This document shows, one piece after another, positions 44,974-55,348 of a stretch of DNA of 64,000 nt (position 1 is its first letter; every line of letters begins with the position of its first letter). Source of the stretch: Pilatotrama ljubarskyi (Eukaryota; Basidiomycota; Agaricomycetes; Polyporales; Polyporaceae); contig MU277671.1 of NCBI GenBank assembly GCA_022385805.1, positions 628,808 through 692,807 of the forward strand. Direction: 5' to 3'. Both the position numbers and the translations under genes were made by a program. The notes under the pieces are model-generated. The model was not told the DNA's origin. It made no database searches and was given only the letters and a program-made list of their open reading frames with translations.

Positions 44974-45422
44974 AGGCAGGCCTCAGCCGGTTTTGTGCAG
45001 TGAATCTGTTGCTATCTTATTCGCTCCTGATCACTAACAGTACAGACCCGAATTGTACTTCCTACTGTCATCTGTACATCTTGACCCACTCGCGTTTCAT
45101 CGACGCTGTATCCTTACTCCTAACGTAATCGCCACAGAATCTCGCCGCATCCATAACCTGTAGTGATACGATTCGGAGGGGCAACACATACGTAGCCCAT
45201 AGTCCGAGTACTAGTTCCTCGTCGCCATTCAGCATAATAATAATCCCTGGCATGATCCAGTGCTAATCACTTGCTCTCGGTGTACCGCAACTGCTCATAC
45301 CGTGACGATCGTCGATGACAGGTCGACTACCTCTCACTTCTCTTGACTGTTCGGTCCCTTGCATTAGAGAGTACATATATATGAAGGAGCCTGATAACAC
45401 TAGCAAGGAGACAAGAAGGATA
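44974..45422. other. Convergent 3' intergenic space
   Basis: About 450 bases between the stops of adenylate-forming enzyme 1 and the transporter. Nothing recognisable. Confidence 0.45.
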
Positions 45423-47064
45423 CTAGCCTGACAGCGACACTTCTTCCTCTTCTAAACGTACGCCAGAGGCCCCGGCCTCCTGATCTAGTCGGCCACCCAC
45501 GATGAGATCCTTCTCCTCCGCATTGCGAGAGTCCTCGAAGCCCAGAGCGAGGAAGCTAAATAGGACCACGACTGCGCCGACCATCACCTGGGCCTTCGCC
45601 GGGCGGCCCAGCGCGAAATCTCCCAGGACGGCCAGGGGCATCGTGAGGCTAAGTCCCACAGTGACCACGAGAGGCGTAGTCTTCAGCATCGCGATGACGT
45701 AGATGTAGTCGCTCGACAGGGTTATGGCCATCTGAAATTGCGATCAGTGAGAATGCGGGTCACAGCGCTGCCAGAGATCGTGCGCGCACATTGATGAGGA
45801 GGGCCATCACCGCCTTGCTCGTATTTGGCAGCTCGAGCGGTTCCACGCCGGTAAGGTGGAGGATCACACCGATAGGCCAGCATGCTAGGATGTTGAATAG
45901 ACCAACAAAGCCGAAAAATACCTGCATGTCTATTCGCTCCTCGGACCGGATCCGGACCTTGAGCAGTGTCACGTATAGCGCGTAAAAGAGGGCGGAAAAC
46001 AGGGCCAGGGCATCGCCCACGATTGGCATGGATGGCAGATGTGACGTGCCCGTGGATGGCGGGGGAGGTGTAGATGATTCCGGCTGTGAAGAGTCCGACA
46101 TCGATACCAGGACCACCCCAACAAAGCTACAAGCGCAAGCGGCTTAGCGTCCAGCAAGTCATCTAGGGCACATCCCACAAACCTGGTAAAGACAGCGCCC
46201 ATCTTCACGATTGTCAGGCTTTCCACTCGGAAAACGCGTCCGATGCCCAACGTAAAGAACCCTGCGCCAACTCAGAACTCAGCAGACTAGACCAAGAGGA
46301 GTTAAGTAGCAGGTACACCCACCGCTCATGCTGGACAGGATCGTGGCGCTAGCTACACTGGTATATCCCAACGAGGCGTTCACGGTCCAGTTGGCCACAA
46401 ACCATAGCAGACAGAACACAGCCGCAAGGTGGGCCGTTTCTCTCGTCGTGAGAGGCTTGGACAGACTATCAGCCCCCATGTCCCGTTCCAGACCCTGAAG
46501 AAAGATAAGCCGTCCGCAGGAGGGGACAACATGCCGTCGGACTTACGTCTACCGCCAGCGCATCAGCCGCGTCCACGTCTGTCAGCAAAGGCTCATATCC
46601 AGCATGGAGACTACCCCAGAACCATGAGCGTTGAACGGGACGATGTGCCTGAAGGACCTACCCACCGCCCACAGATTTCTGATAGCTGTGCGCATAGAAT
46701 CTGCGGAAGACATAGGGCAAGAGATAGAGGGCAAAAGCGCTGGTATTGAGATATGTCACGCTATGACCGTGCTTTGAGTACTCCTCGAGGACCTGAGGAG
46801 AAGGCGTGCAGAGCTCACAGGAACGGCTTCTCATAACCATCCTCGAACAGGTCCTGTCACGGGGGTCAATCATTCGCCCATGCTCTTCTAAGATAATCCA
46901 AGGACCTGTGTCAAGAAGTTCGATGACGTCCAAAGGACGACCACAACTAGGAGCAAGAGGATGCCGACGAGATAGTCCCTGCGGCTGGCGGCATAAGAAC
47001 GGGTTCGCGAGTGCGACTTGCCGCGCTCGTGAGCACGGGGTAGAGGTGTAGATTCCGTGTCCAT
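45423..47064 (-). CDS. SLC35F5/THI74-like drug/metabolite superfamily transporter
   Basis: Multi-exon membrane protein with about ten helices. Exon 1 begins MDTESTPLPRAHERGKSHSR, a basic cytosolic tail, then YLVGILLLLVVVVLWTSSNF. The following exons read DLFEDGYEKPFL, VTYLNTSAFALYLLPYVFRR, HLAAVFCLLWFVANWTVNAS, SVASATILSSMSG, then FFTLGIGRVF, GDALALFSALFYALYVTLLK and IDMQVFFGFVGLFNILACWP. The last exon gives SDYIYVIAMLKTTPLVVTVG and AKAQVMVGAVVVLFSFLALG with an acidic tail. The layout matches the SLC35F/EamA group (human SLC35F5, yeast YML018C and Thi74 on vacuolar or mitochondrial membranes). The substrate is unknown. It shares a 287-bp divergent promoter with SLX9. Confidence 0.8.
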
Positions 47065-47350
47065 AGAGCCTTCAGCTTGCGCTCATGTCTAGAACCGTTA
47101 GAGGGGAGTCCCAGCGAGACCGAGGGGTGTGAGATAGAGAGACTGCCGCGGCTGTCGTGCGATAGCGATTCGACTCAGGCGCACTGGCGAAGACGCCATC
47201 CGGGAACGCCGGTCCGCATCCGATGCTACTTTTCCTGGTGGCGTCTTATGGGCGCTTCCGTACCTTGTAGCAGAGCAGCCGTCGTCCATCCAGTCCTCTG
47301 TCCGTGACCACCGTCTCAGCGTAGACACCGACTTACTCACTCCACTCGCC
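47065..47350. promoter_or_regulatory. Short bidirectional promoter, SLC35F-like gene / SLX9
   Basis: Only 286 bases separate two divergent start codons, so both promoters must lie in or overlap this segment. No specific element is claimed. Confidence 0.5.
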
Positions 47351-48225
47351 ATGGTGAGCTCGTCAGGCACTGTCTGCGTATCTGTGCTCACTAGCGAAAG
47401 CTAGCCCAAAGAAAGACGCAGGCGCAGCGGAGCCCACGAACAGTCCGTCAGGCTGCCCAAACGGCAGTTCGCCGCGCAGGACAATGCGGTTGAGCACGTC
47501 GAGATCGGAGAGCAAACTGAACGGCCGGTGTGTCTTACACGATCTTCCAAGTGACAGTATTCGCTCAGGCCGAACACCTTGCAGGCGCCAGAGATCCTGG
47601 CGGACATGGCCGTCGAAGAGGAATCCCGGCCCATCATGAAGAAAAAGGAGAAACTGGCTCTGAAGCATGAACTATTCCTGAAACGTCCGTTTGAAAACCT
47701 CAATACTCCTCTCCGCATCACATCGCTCACGCTGCTGCGATTCCTGCACAGGCCTGGAGCAGTCTCGGTCACCATACTCCAAATCTCACGAACGCCGCCT
47801 GAAACGCAAAGCAAAGGAGGAGGTCGCGGGCGGCATGAGCGAGATCAAAGCTGCCATCTCTGCGGTGGAGGACGACATACCCGTCGCCGTGCAGAACTCA
47901 ATTGCCGCAGACACGGACGGAGCCAGCGGTACCGATACCCCCAAGGAGAAAGCGAAGGCGAAACCCAAGCCCGGCCAGATAGGCGAGGGTAAGGGCGCGC
48001 CGCTCAGCAAGAACCAGCGAAAACGCGCGCTGTACGTACCCTCCCGGCCATAGACTGCCCGCACGCACACGTACTCACGCCGCACCCCATCCCCGCAGAC
48101 AACTCGAACGCATGCGCATCCCCCTGATTCTGGCCACCCCAGAGTTTGCGGCCAACCCATTCCAGGCCATCCGGACCCACGCGCAGAATACCCTGGTCAA
48201 GCACGAGCCGCCTGCCGCGTCTTGA
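47351..48225 (+). CDS. SLX9: Ribosome biogenesis protein Slx9
   Basis: Slx9 takes part in early 40S/pre-rRNA processing and pre-40S export in yeast. Five coding exons give 210 residues: 47351-47353 (the ATG only), 47405-47527, 47585-47684, 47752-48031, 48099-48225. The intron after the ATG has a GTGAGC donor and CTAG acceptor. The family signature is plain: MPKERRRRSGAHEQSVRLPK, KKEKLALKHELFLKRLEQSR, PYSKSHERRLKRKAKEEVAG, GEGKGAPLSKNQRKRALQLE and the C-terminal FAANPFQAIRTHAQNTLVKH. Exon 3 might instead begin 18 nt earlier, at another CAG. Convergent with the coiled-coil gene. Confidence 0.9.
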
Positions 48226-48813
48226 GCCGTTCCGCAGGCGACCCTTCGGGACGTGCCGAAGCACGCACAGACATTCCTGACAGCGGCGCGGAAGGCTCTC
48301 CGCTCTCCGCGGACTTCCTCTCGTCCTCGATATTGCTGTCACCGGCGATCTAAACAACGATATCCCGCGGTGCCCAGCGCCGCCCCCGCGGGGATTCTCA
48401 TGCTGACGTGACGGTGCCCTGCGTCGACGTCGGTAACGGAAGCCGCCAGGGGCCTTCCGTAGGTGCATACATTGACTTCGTTGTGAGAGGAGGGATTGTC
48501 TACTCTGTGGACACAGACCTGTTGTACGATACGGGTATGGATGCGTTGAAAAGTATAGGTACGGGGCATACTAATGCATAACAAGGCTCGAATTCCGTAA
48601 ACCGTGAAGGCATCGAATGGCATAACATGGCATATATGGCGGCGGGCGAGATGGTGGTATAACACGCGAGATGGTATAGGTAGACGACAACAGCGAGCGA
48701 CGCGCGAGACGCGTTCCCACGGCTATCGCTTCAGATTCCAATTCCAATCCTGTCCTACTTACCTTTCCCGAGTCCCCGGTCTAGAGAAACACACAAGCAT
48801 CCAAGAATACACT
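48226..48813. other. Convergent 3' intergenic space, SLX9 / coiled-coil gene
   Basis: About 590 bases between facing stop codons. Nothing recognisable. Confidence 0.45.
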
Positions 48814-51388
48814 TCAGTCGTCCTCGCCCTCACCCTTGCTCATCCCCGCACTCCAGACGGTGCTCCCGCTCCCACCGCTCCGCCGGCTGCTCCGTCGATC
48901 CCCGCTCCTCCGCACGATCTCGGTGAACCCGCCAGGGGAGCCCTTGGCGATCTCCTGACTTAGCTGCCGCTCGTGCGCGTCCAGCGCCGCGAGCGTGCTC
49001 TCCGCCTCCGCCTGCTCGAGGGCCTCTTGCGTGAGGTTCGGCGACCCAGCACCAGGGTGGGGGCTCCCGTGCATAGACGAGTGCGCAGACGACGTATCCG
49101 AGGTCATGGAGTTTGCGCGCCGGAAGAACGAGAACCGTGACGAGGTCGAGGGTGTGGGAGGTGCGCCCGTACCAGGGGTGATTGTGCTAGCGGTGAGCGG
49201 CGTCCGTGCGACCTCGCCGATGGGCGAGGAGTAGCTTTTGCCCATCGAGGGCATCGCGGGTGCCGGGGGCTTCTCGATGCCCATGAGCTTCATCGTCGCG
49301 TGCAAGCGCTCACGCTCCCGGCGATCCTCCTCGTCTTCCTCCGTCTCCAGTTTCCGTGCGTTTGTCACGATGGAATTCGTGCCCGCCTTGAGAGTGAGGG
49401 GACGCAGGTGGGGGTCCGGCTTTTTCTCGTTCCCGCCGAACATGGAGAACTTGCTCCAGTCGAAGGAGAGCGAGCGCCGGGAGGCGCGTGTCGATGCCGC
49501 CGGTGCCGGAGGGCTGTTCGTCTTCGGTGAGCTCGTGGCGCTCGCCGCTCGGATGTCATCGAAAGTGGTGAGGCGCTCCTGTGGTGGAGATGCGGCGGGG
49601 TTAGCGGCTCCGGCAAACGCGAAGATCGCAGACTGAGGCCTGCTCTTCTTCGGAGGCGGAGCGTTCGCGGGATTCGGAGACTTGGGCAGGTTGCTGAACG
49701 TGGTGAAGGAGGCAGTGGTGGGAGATGCGACCTTGTCGTAGTCGACGGCGAGGACGTGCTCGAAGCCCTCTTGCGAGATGATCCTGTCGATGATCTTGGA
49801 GGCGTAGAGCGACAGCGCCTTGTTCGCGTCCTTGAGGCTCTTGACCTCGTTCCGCAATGTTTCGATGTCGTTGAGGGAGCCGCTGGGCTCCATGCCAGCG
49901 GCGCCGTCGGACATGGAAGAGACCTTGCGCGTGGTCTCGCTCTTCCGGCCCTTCTTCCCTTTCGGGTTGATGATTGAACGATCGGTCTCCAACGAAGTGC
50001 GTCCCTCCAGGAGGTCCTTGTTCTCTGCGCGACCGAGCTCGGCCGCGAGGTCCAATCCGGGTCCCGTGATGGGCAGGTTCGCGAGCGACTCGCCACGAGG
50101 AGCCGGAGACCGAGATGCAGTCGAGGTCGTGCGCCTGCGCGCGCCTCTGCGAGGACCCTTGGCGGAAGAGGCATCGTCTTGTAGCTCGCGCTCCTGCTGC
50201 TCCATCTCGAAATCTGGATCGAACTCGTGCTGCTCCTCTGCGCGCTCGTCAACCGGATCAAGCACGCTCTTCGCGGTGTTCCTGCTCCGGAGGCTCTCGG
50301 CGTCCCTGCCATCATCCTCGTCTCCGGCCTCGCTGTCGCTCGGCTCCGTCGGCGCGCTGCTTGCGCCGCCCATGCGCATCACGTCGAACTGACCACTGAG
50401 CGTCTTCTCCCGAAGAAGGATATTGTAGGACTCGTTCTCCTCCTGCAACTCGTTGTTGACGCGTTTCAGGTCGTTGAGTTGCGTCTGGAGGAGCACGAGG
50501 GTGGACTGCAGGGAGTTATATGACGTGGACAGCGTGGACAGCTCTAAGCGAAGCGCAGTCATCTCGGCTGGTTCCTGCTCTGGGTCGTTCAGGTCCTGTT
50601 TCGGTGGCTCCGCCGCCTCGGAGGGTTGCTCCTCAACGTCTGTCTCCGACTCAGCGACGGAGACGACGGAGGGCGACGTGAGGATCGGAGGAGGCTGCTT
50701 GCGGGCTTGCGTGAGAGACTGTATCCGCGACTTGAGGTGCTGCTCGTTGTCATAGAACGCTTGGCGTTCGGCTTCGAACGTAGCGGTCTATACATGCAAC
50801 TGTTAAAATCATGATGCACCGCATGATCGCGCAAGTCTGCCCACCTGCTCATTGTACCGACGCTGAATGTCGCGCTTCTCTTTCTCTAGGTCGCGCACCT
50901 GTGTGCGGAGTTTCTCGATGACCTCCATGCGCGCAGCCATTTCTTCCTCCATTCGATTTTGATCTGCATAGAGCTCCGCGAGACGAGACTCGGCAGCATG
51001 GAGGGAAGAGGTGAGGTTATCATTCTCGGTCGTGAGCTGAGTGATGGCCTGCTCCTTGTCCTGCAGTTGCACGAGAAGCTGTACAGGCGTAAGGCGGTGG
51101 GCTGTGGAACTGGTTGTCGGCAGCACAAACCTTCTCCTTTTCCTCCGTCTCCGCCTTGAGGGAGGCCGAAAGAGACTCGCGTGTCTCACCGTTCACAGCT
51201 GGGGGTGGCTGGGAGGCCCGGATGGATGCTCTACGTGCAGGGGAGGTAACAGAAGCAGCAGCACGCGCATTAGCGGCAGCACGAGCTGTCGCGCCTTTGG
51301 CAATAGAACCAGCTGCGGGGGAGCTGGCAAGGGTGGGGGGAGATCGTCGTGAAGCAGGCGTGGCTCGTGCGGGGGCGGTGGTCGCCAT
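48814..51388 (-). CDS. Long coiled-coil protein of unknown function
   Basis: About 820 residues in four exons or so. The start is MATTAPARATPASRRSPPTL, a basic Ala/Ser/Pro-rich head. Two predicted coiled-coil blocks follow: LVQLQDKEQAITQLTTENDN through RLAELYADQNRMEEEMAARM and LEKEKRDIQRRYNEQ in the upstream exons, then LRLELSTLSTSYNSLQSTLV and LNDLKRVNNELQEENESYN. A short conserved helix, IETLRNEVKSLKDANKALSL with YASKIIDRIISQEGFEHVLA, precedes a Ser-rich region containing RRSLSFDWSKFSMFGG. The C-terminus has EALEQAEAESTLAALDAHER and ends GMSKGEGEDD. The pattern suggests a scaffold, possibly cytoskeletal or septal, but no family name is safe. It is divergent from XRCC2. Confidence 0.85.
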
Positions 51389-51685
51389 AATGAGATATCG
51401 TTACAGGTGACGGGGTTGAGCGTGAGAGGAAGGGTTCGAGTGAGTCCGACAGCCCCGCCGTCGTCGTCGGTGTGCTGGTGGTGGTCGGGGATGAGCTGGC
51501 TCGGGCGAGGGCGGGGGACTGGAGGCGGTCGTTAAGTCTGTCCCGCCACTTGATCTGCACAGAAACAATCACTGCCTGGGCGTCTAGACCACGTGGACGC
51601 ACGTCGCACGCCGCTGCGCCACACACGCGCGCCTGTACCAGACGCGTCAAGCATGCATTGACTGCTACAAACACGCTCAAGGTCA
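51389..51685. promoter_or_regulatory. Bidirectional promoter, coiled-coil gene / XRCC2
   Basis: A 297-base gap between divergent start codons, presumably shared regulatory DNA. No specific element is asserted. Confidence 0.45.
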
Positions 51686-52978
51686 ATGTCCGAAACAAGC
51701 CTCAGTGCGGCCGCACTTCTCGCTGAAATACACCAGGAGTCCCTTCAATCCGTAAGTCCGGCGGAGCACATCATACGCAAGCTGACCTGCGCGTTCTGGA
51801 CAGCTTTTGGCGTCCGTCAGGACAGAGAGTGAGCAGTATTGCATGCATGCCGTCACACAATCATTCCGACAACTGAGAAGCATAAAGCTTCTGCGCCAGG
51901 TCTGACGCACATTCCTGCACTGGATGCGTATTTCTCCGCGGCGAACACGCGTCGCACCGCTCGCAATTGGCCTCTGAACAGAGGGGATGTAATCGAGGTC
52001 CAAGGGCCCGCCGCCAGCGGAAAGACGCACTTTGTCTACCATATGCTGGTGACATGCCTTCTGCCTGCGAGCTACTCGGATGTGGAGCTGGGAGGTTGGG
52101 GAAAAGCTGCCGTTCTGTTTGACCTCGACGCCAAATTCAGCATTCGCAGACTCCACGAGCTGCTCGTCGCTCGCTTGCGTCGGTTTCTCGGAGAAGACGA
52201 TCCCACCGAAAGCGAGGTGGCTTCTCTCGAGGATCTGGCCACGCAGTATTTACGAAACCTGCACGTCTTCAGGCCGACCTCCTCTGCCCAGCTCGCCGTC
52301 ACGCTCCTGCACCTCCCCAACTATCACGTAACCGAACCTCGCCTGCAGGATATGGAAATCGGGCTGCTCGCGATTGACTCCATGAGTTCCTTTTACTGGA
52401 GGGACCGTTATACATTGGAGCAGCTCCGCGACGCCGCCGACAGCTCTTCGCGCAGCACGTTGCCCCCGAATCCCCTTCTGCACGTCCTGAAGGCGCTAGC
52501 GAAGTTCCGTATCTCCCATAGACCGGTCATCCTCATGACGAACTGGGGTTTGAACCCCCTCACGAAGTCCTCCCCAACCGGAGAGCCTGGCTCCCCCTTT
52601 TATCGCCAGCACCTCCACCCCTTCCCCGCGCCGTTCGAACCGCACGGTGCCGCCGACGCAATCTCCAGCATAGGAGCATCTCAGGCACCGGGCGGAGGCG
52701 TAACGACGCCTCGCAGCGACACATCTGGAGGGCTTCACCGTGCAGGGTCGATACTTCCGCTACACTACCACATCACCCTTCACCGGTCTCCCATCGACCC
52801 GTTTCCGGCTACGTTCTCGCTCGCGGATGCGTTGAAGCACGAAGACATGCGAGCCGTGCTCGTGAAGAAGGGCGAGATTAAGGGTCTGGTCAGGACGCCT
52901 GGCGGCGACGCTGTTGGAGAGTTCACGTTCCGTATAGGAGAGCGGGAGGTGTTGGTAGACCCTGACGAGGAACCTTGA
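51686..52978 (+). CDS. XRCC2: XRCC2-like RecA/Rad51-family recombination protein
   Basis: Exon 1 (51686-51751) encodes MSETSLSAAALLAEIHQESL and ends at a GTAAGT donor. A probable tiny exon (LLAS, near 51803-51814) joins to the main exon at about 51879 (KHKASAPGLTHIPALDAYF). The main exon has a Walker A motif GPAASGKTHF, a hydrophobic Walker B-like strand (IGLLAIDSMSSFYWRDR, with the conserved serine pair) and RPVILMTNWGL. The pattern and the length (about 375 residues) fit XRCC2, a Rad51 paralogue in homologous recombination repair, rather than Rad51 itself, because the N-terminal helix-hairpin-helix domain is absent. The middle loop (GGVTTPRSDTSGGL) is species-specific. The position of the small second exon is the main uncertainty. 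Confidence 0.8.
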
Positions 52979-53631
52979 GGCCACTCGTGCTACAATACCA
53001 CAGGCTGTCATCCTTTCGGCACCAGGGTCAAGCGTGATTCGTTACAACCGAATGCGCAAGAGCTCGGAGTCCCGCCGCTAAGGTGATGTCTCGGTGTTTG
53101 TTTACTTCGTGCGAATGGTATCTTGACCCTCACTGATTTAGCTCATCGTTCCGTGCGCGGACAGTCTGCGGACGTTCCGATGCCTGTTGTAAGGGATCGG
53201 CATTGGCTCCCAGTATTCTTGCGTGAAGGTCATTGTCACGAGTAGTACATTTTGGGCGACAACACCATATTTTCAACGCAACTGTAGCATGAACCCATCC
53301 TACCACTGTAGGTGTGCGCTTCCGTTGTAGACTAGATGGTATAGCACCCAAACTATAGCGGCTTGAACGCATTTTTGAAGCAGCTGAGTCGCAGACCCAC
53401 AAGAGTGGATATGGCAAGTTTAACCGCACATGACATTGAAACAGGTCCGGGAGGTAACGGAGACTACTCTACAACAATGACAGCCCCGATGCAAGTGTAC
53501 AATGAAAAGACAGCACGACAATCGATAGTTACAAGACATGGACACCAGGCGCCTCTACGAGAAAGCGAAGAAATCAAAAAGCTGGAATGGCCACAACCAG
53601 ACGGGCGACCTCAGAGCCGCGTCGACAATCC
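52979..53631. other. Convergent 3' intergenic space, XRCC2 / adenylate-forming enzyme 2
   Basis: About 650 bases between facing stop codons, moderately AT-rich. Nothing recognisable. Confidence 0.4.
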
Positions 53632-55348
53632 CTAGCAGCCATAGATCCGATCCAGCTCCTCCTTGAACTTCTCCTCTACCGCCCGACGACGAATGTTGCC
53701 TTTCGTCGCCGTACGCGGGAGTGTGCCGCTCGGTACGACGACCACGAACTCCGTAGACGCGATCCGTTCGTGCAGGTAGCGGCGCGAGTGGAAGTGGCGG
53801 GTGCGCCGCACGATGTCGCGCTTCAGCTGCTCCGGGTTCCCAGGGAATTTCGGCTCGACGAACACAGTCGGCGAGGGCCGCCCGTTCCCGACGACGACGC
53901 ACTCGGCGACGAGCTCGGCGCAGGTCGCGCGCACGTTGTCCTCGATCGCCTTCGTGTCGCAGCGGAGCGAGTTCTCGGACTTGATCCAGTCGTCGTCTCG
54001 CCCCCGCGAGACGTACCGCCCGGGCGCGACTTCGAGGAAGAGGTCGCCCGTGTGGTAGTGCCCGTCGGCCTGCCGCAGCGAGGAATGTGGGCAGTCGCCT
54101 GAGTGCGAGAGGATGACGAGCTCGAGCAGCTTCTGATTCGCGTCATCGTAGCCGGTCTCGGACTCCGCATCACTGGTGGCGGCGATTGGGAAGAAGCCGT
54201 ACGCGGTGCCCTCGATGGGCTGAAGGTACGGTGCGTCTTGGCCACGGCCGCCTACGGAGAGGAGCATCGCGCCGCACTCGGTGCTGCCGAATAGGTTCTT
54301 CAGGAGAATGCCGTGCGCGTACGCCCAGGCCTCCTCCTCCGGTGCAAGTGGTAGGCCGGAGTAGAGGAGCTCATCGAGCTGTTGCAGCACGGCGAGGAGT
54401 GCGGGGTTCGTGCGGGAGTTGCGGAGGTGGGAGGCAAGGAAGGTCGCGAACTGGTTAAGACGGTTCAGGCGACAGCGGTAGACCATATCCATGAGTTCCT
54501 CCGACGAGAAAGCGATCTTAGTCGGCTGGATGGTGCACACGCCGTGCTGGAGGTAGCCCATCAGCATGAACGTCTGTCCGATGTGACACATGCTCCCCCT
54601 GCGGATGGGAGTCAGCGATGTGAGAGATTGGCCGGTCAGATCGCACTCACATCCAGACGGTAACATCCTGCCTGTTCCGGTTGTGGGGTCGGGTGACGTG
54701 CGCCGCTTTTGACACCGTGGCGTTAACCCAGGCGGCAGTGCACGGTACCAGCTTGGGGCTACCCGACGTCGACCCTGAAGTGTGGTAGATCATGACGATC
54801 TCATCGTCATGAGAGGGTGTCCAGAGAGGAGGGAGGGTTGTGTCGTCTACGTCAACATATCGGACGTCGAGGGCTATCTCGGCCGGGACGGGCGAGTTGG
54901 TCACAATGGACTCAAAGGAGGAGTCGAACACCAGTGCCCGGGCACCTGCGCGCTGGAGGAGCTCATAGACGACGTCCGGGTTGGGCATCCTGAGAGAGAA
55001 TAGCTGCGGAATATATCCGGCCCTAGCTACCCCGTATATGTGTAGTGCGTCCAGGTATGTCATGCCGTTGAGCCTGCGGATATATTAGCCTCCGTAGCCG
55101 CAGTCTTCAGGAGTCAGTGCTTACCACATGCCAACGATAGAACGCGGAGGGACGTGGTGTGCAGACAGTGTACGATGCCAATACCTCGCGGACTGTTCGA
55201 CATCCTGGAGGAACTGCTCATAAGTAATGGGGACCCATTCCTCGACTGCCTCGCCGTCGACCGATAAGCGGGGGACTTTGAAGGCTGCAGATAAAGAGTA
55301 GAGCGAAGCACTGCGCTCGAGGACGGTGAGGTGAGTCGAGTAGCTCAT
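53632..55348 (-). CDS. Standalone adenylate-forming enzyme 2 (paralogue of enzyme 1)
   Basis: Three exons encode 537 residues, from MSYSTHLTVLERSASLYSLS to KEELDRIYGC. The adenylation motifs are intact: HTSGSTSGSPKLVP, KNLFGSTECGAM, YHTGDLF, RGRDDDWIKSENSLRCDTKA and the A10 lysine in RTATKGNIRRR. Introns interrupt at SIVGMW/LNGMTY and VTVWM/GSMCH, identical in place and phase to enzyme 1. The two proteins align end to end and differ across the substrate-pocket part (NCYGSTEVG against NLFGSTECG, and the stretch before it), so substrates may differ. As for enzyme 1, no carrier or reductase domain follows. The gene lies in opposite orientation about 8.7 kb away, with a TATAAAAG box just upstream. 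Confidence 0.92.

Noticed and set aside
43230..55348. A full secondary-metabolite gene cluster around the adenylation enzymes
   Set aside because: The genes between the two copies are a transporter, SLX9, a coiled-coil protein and XRCC2. No oxidase, methyltransferase, polyketide or peptide synthetase is present, so a cluster is not supported.
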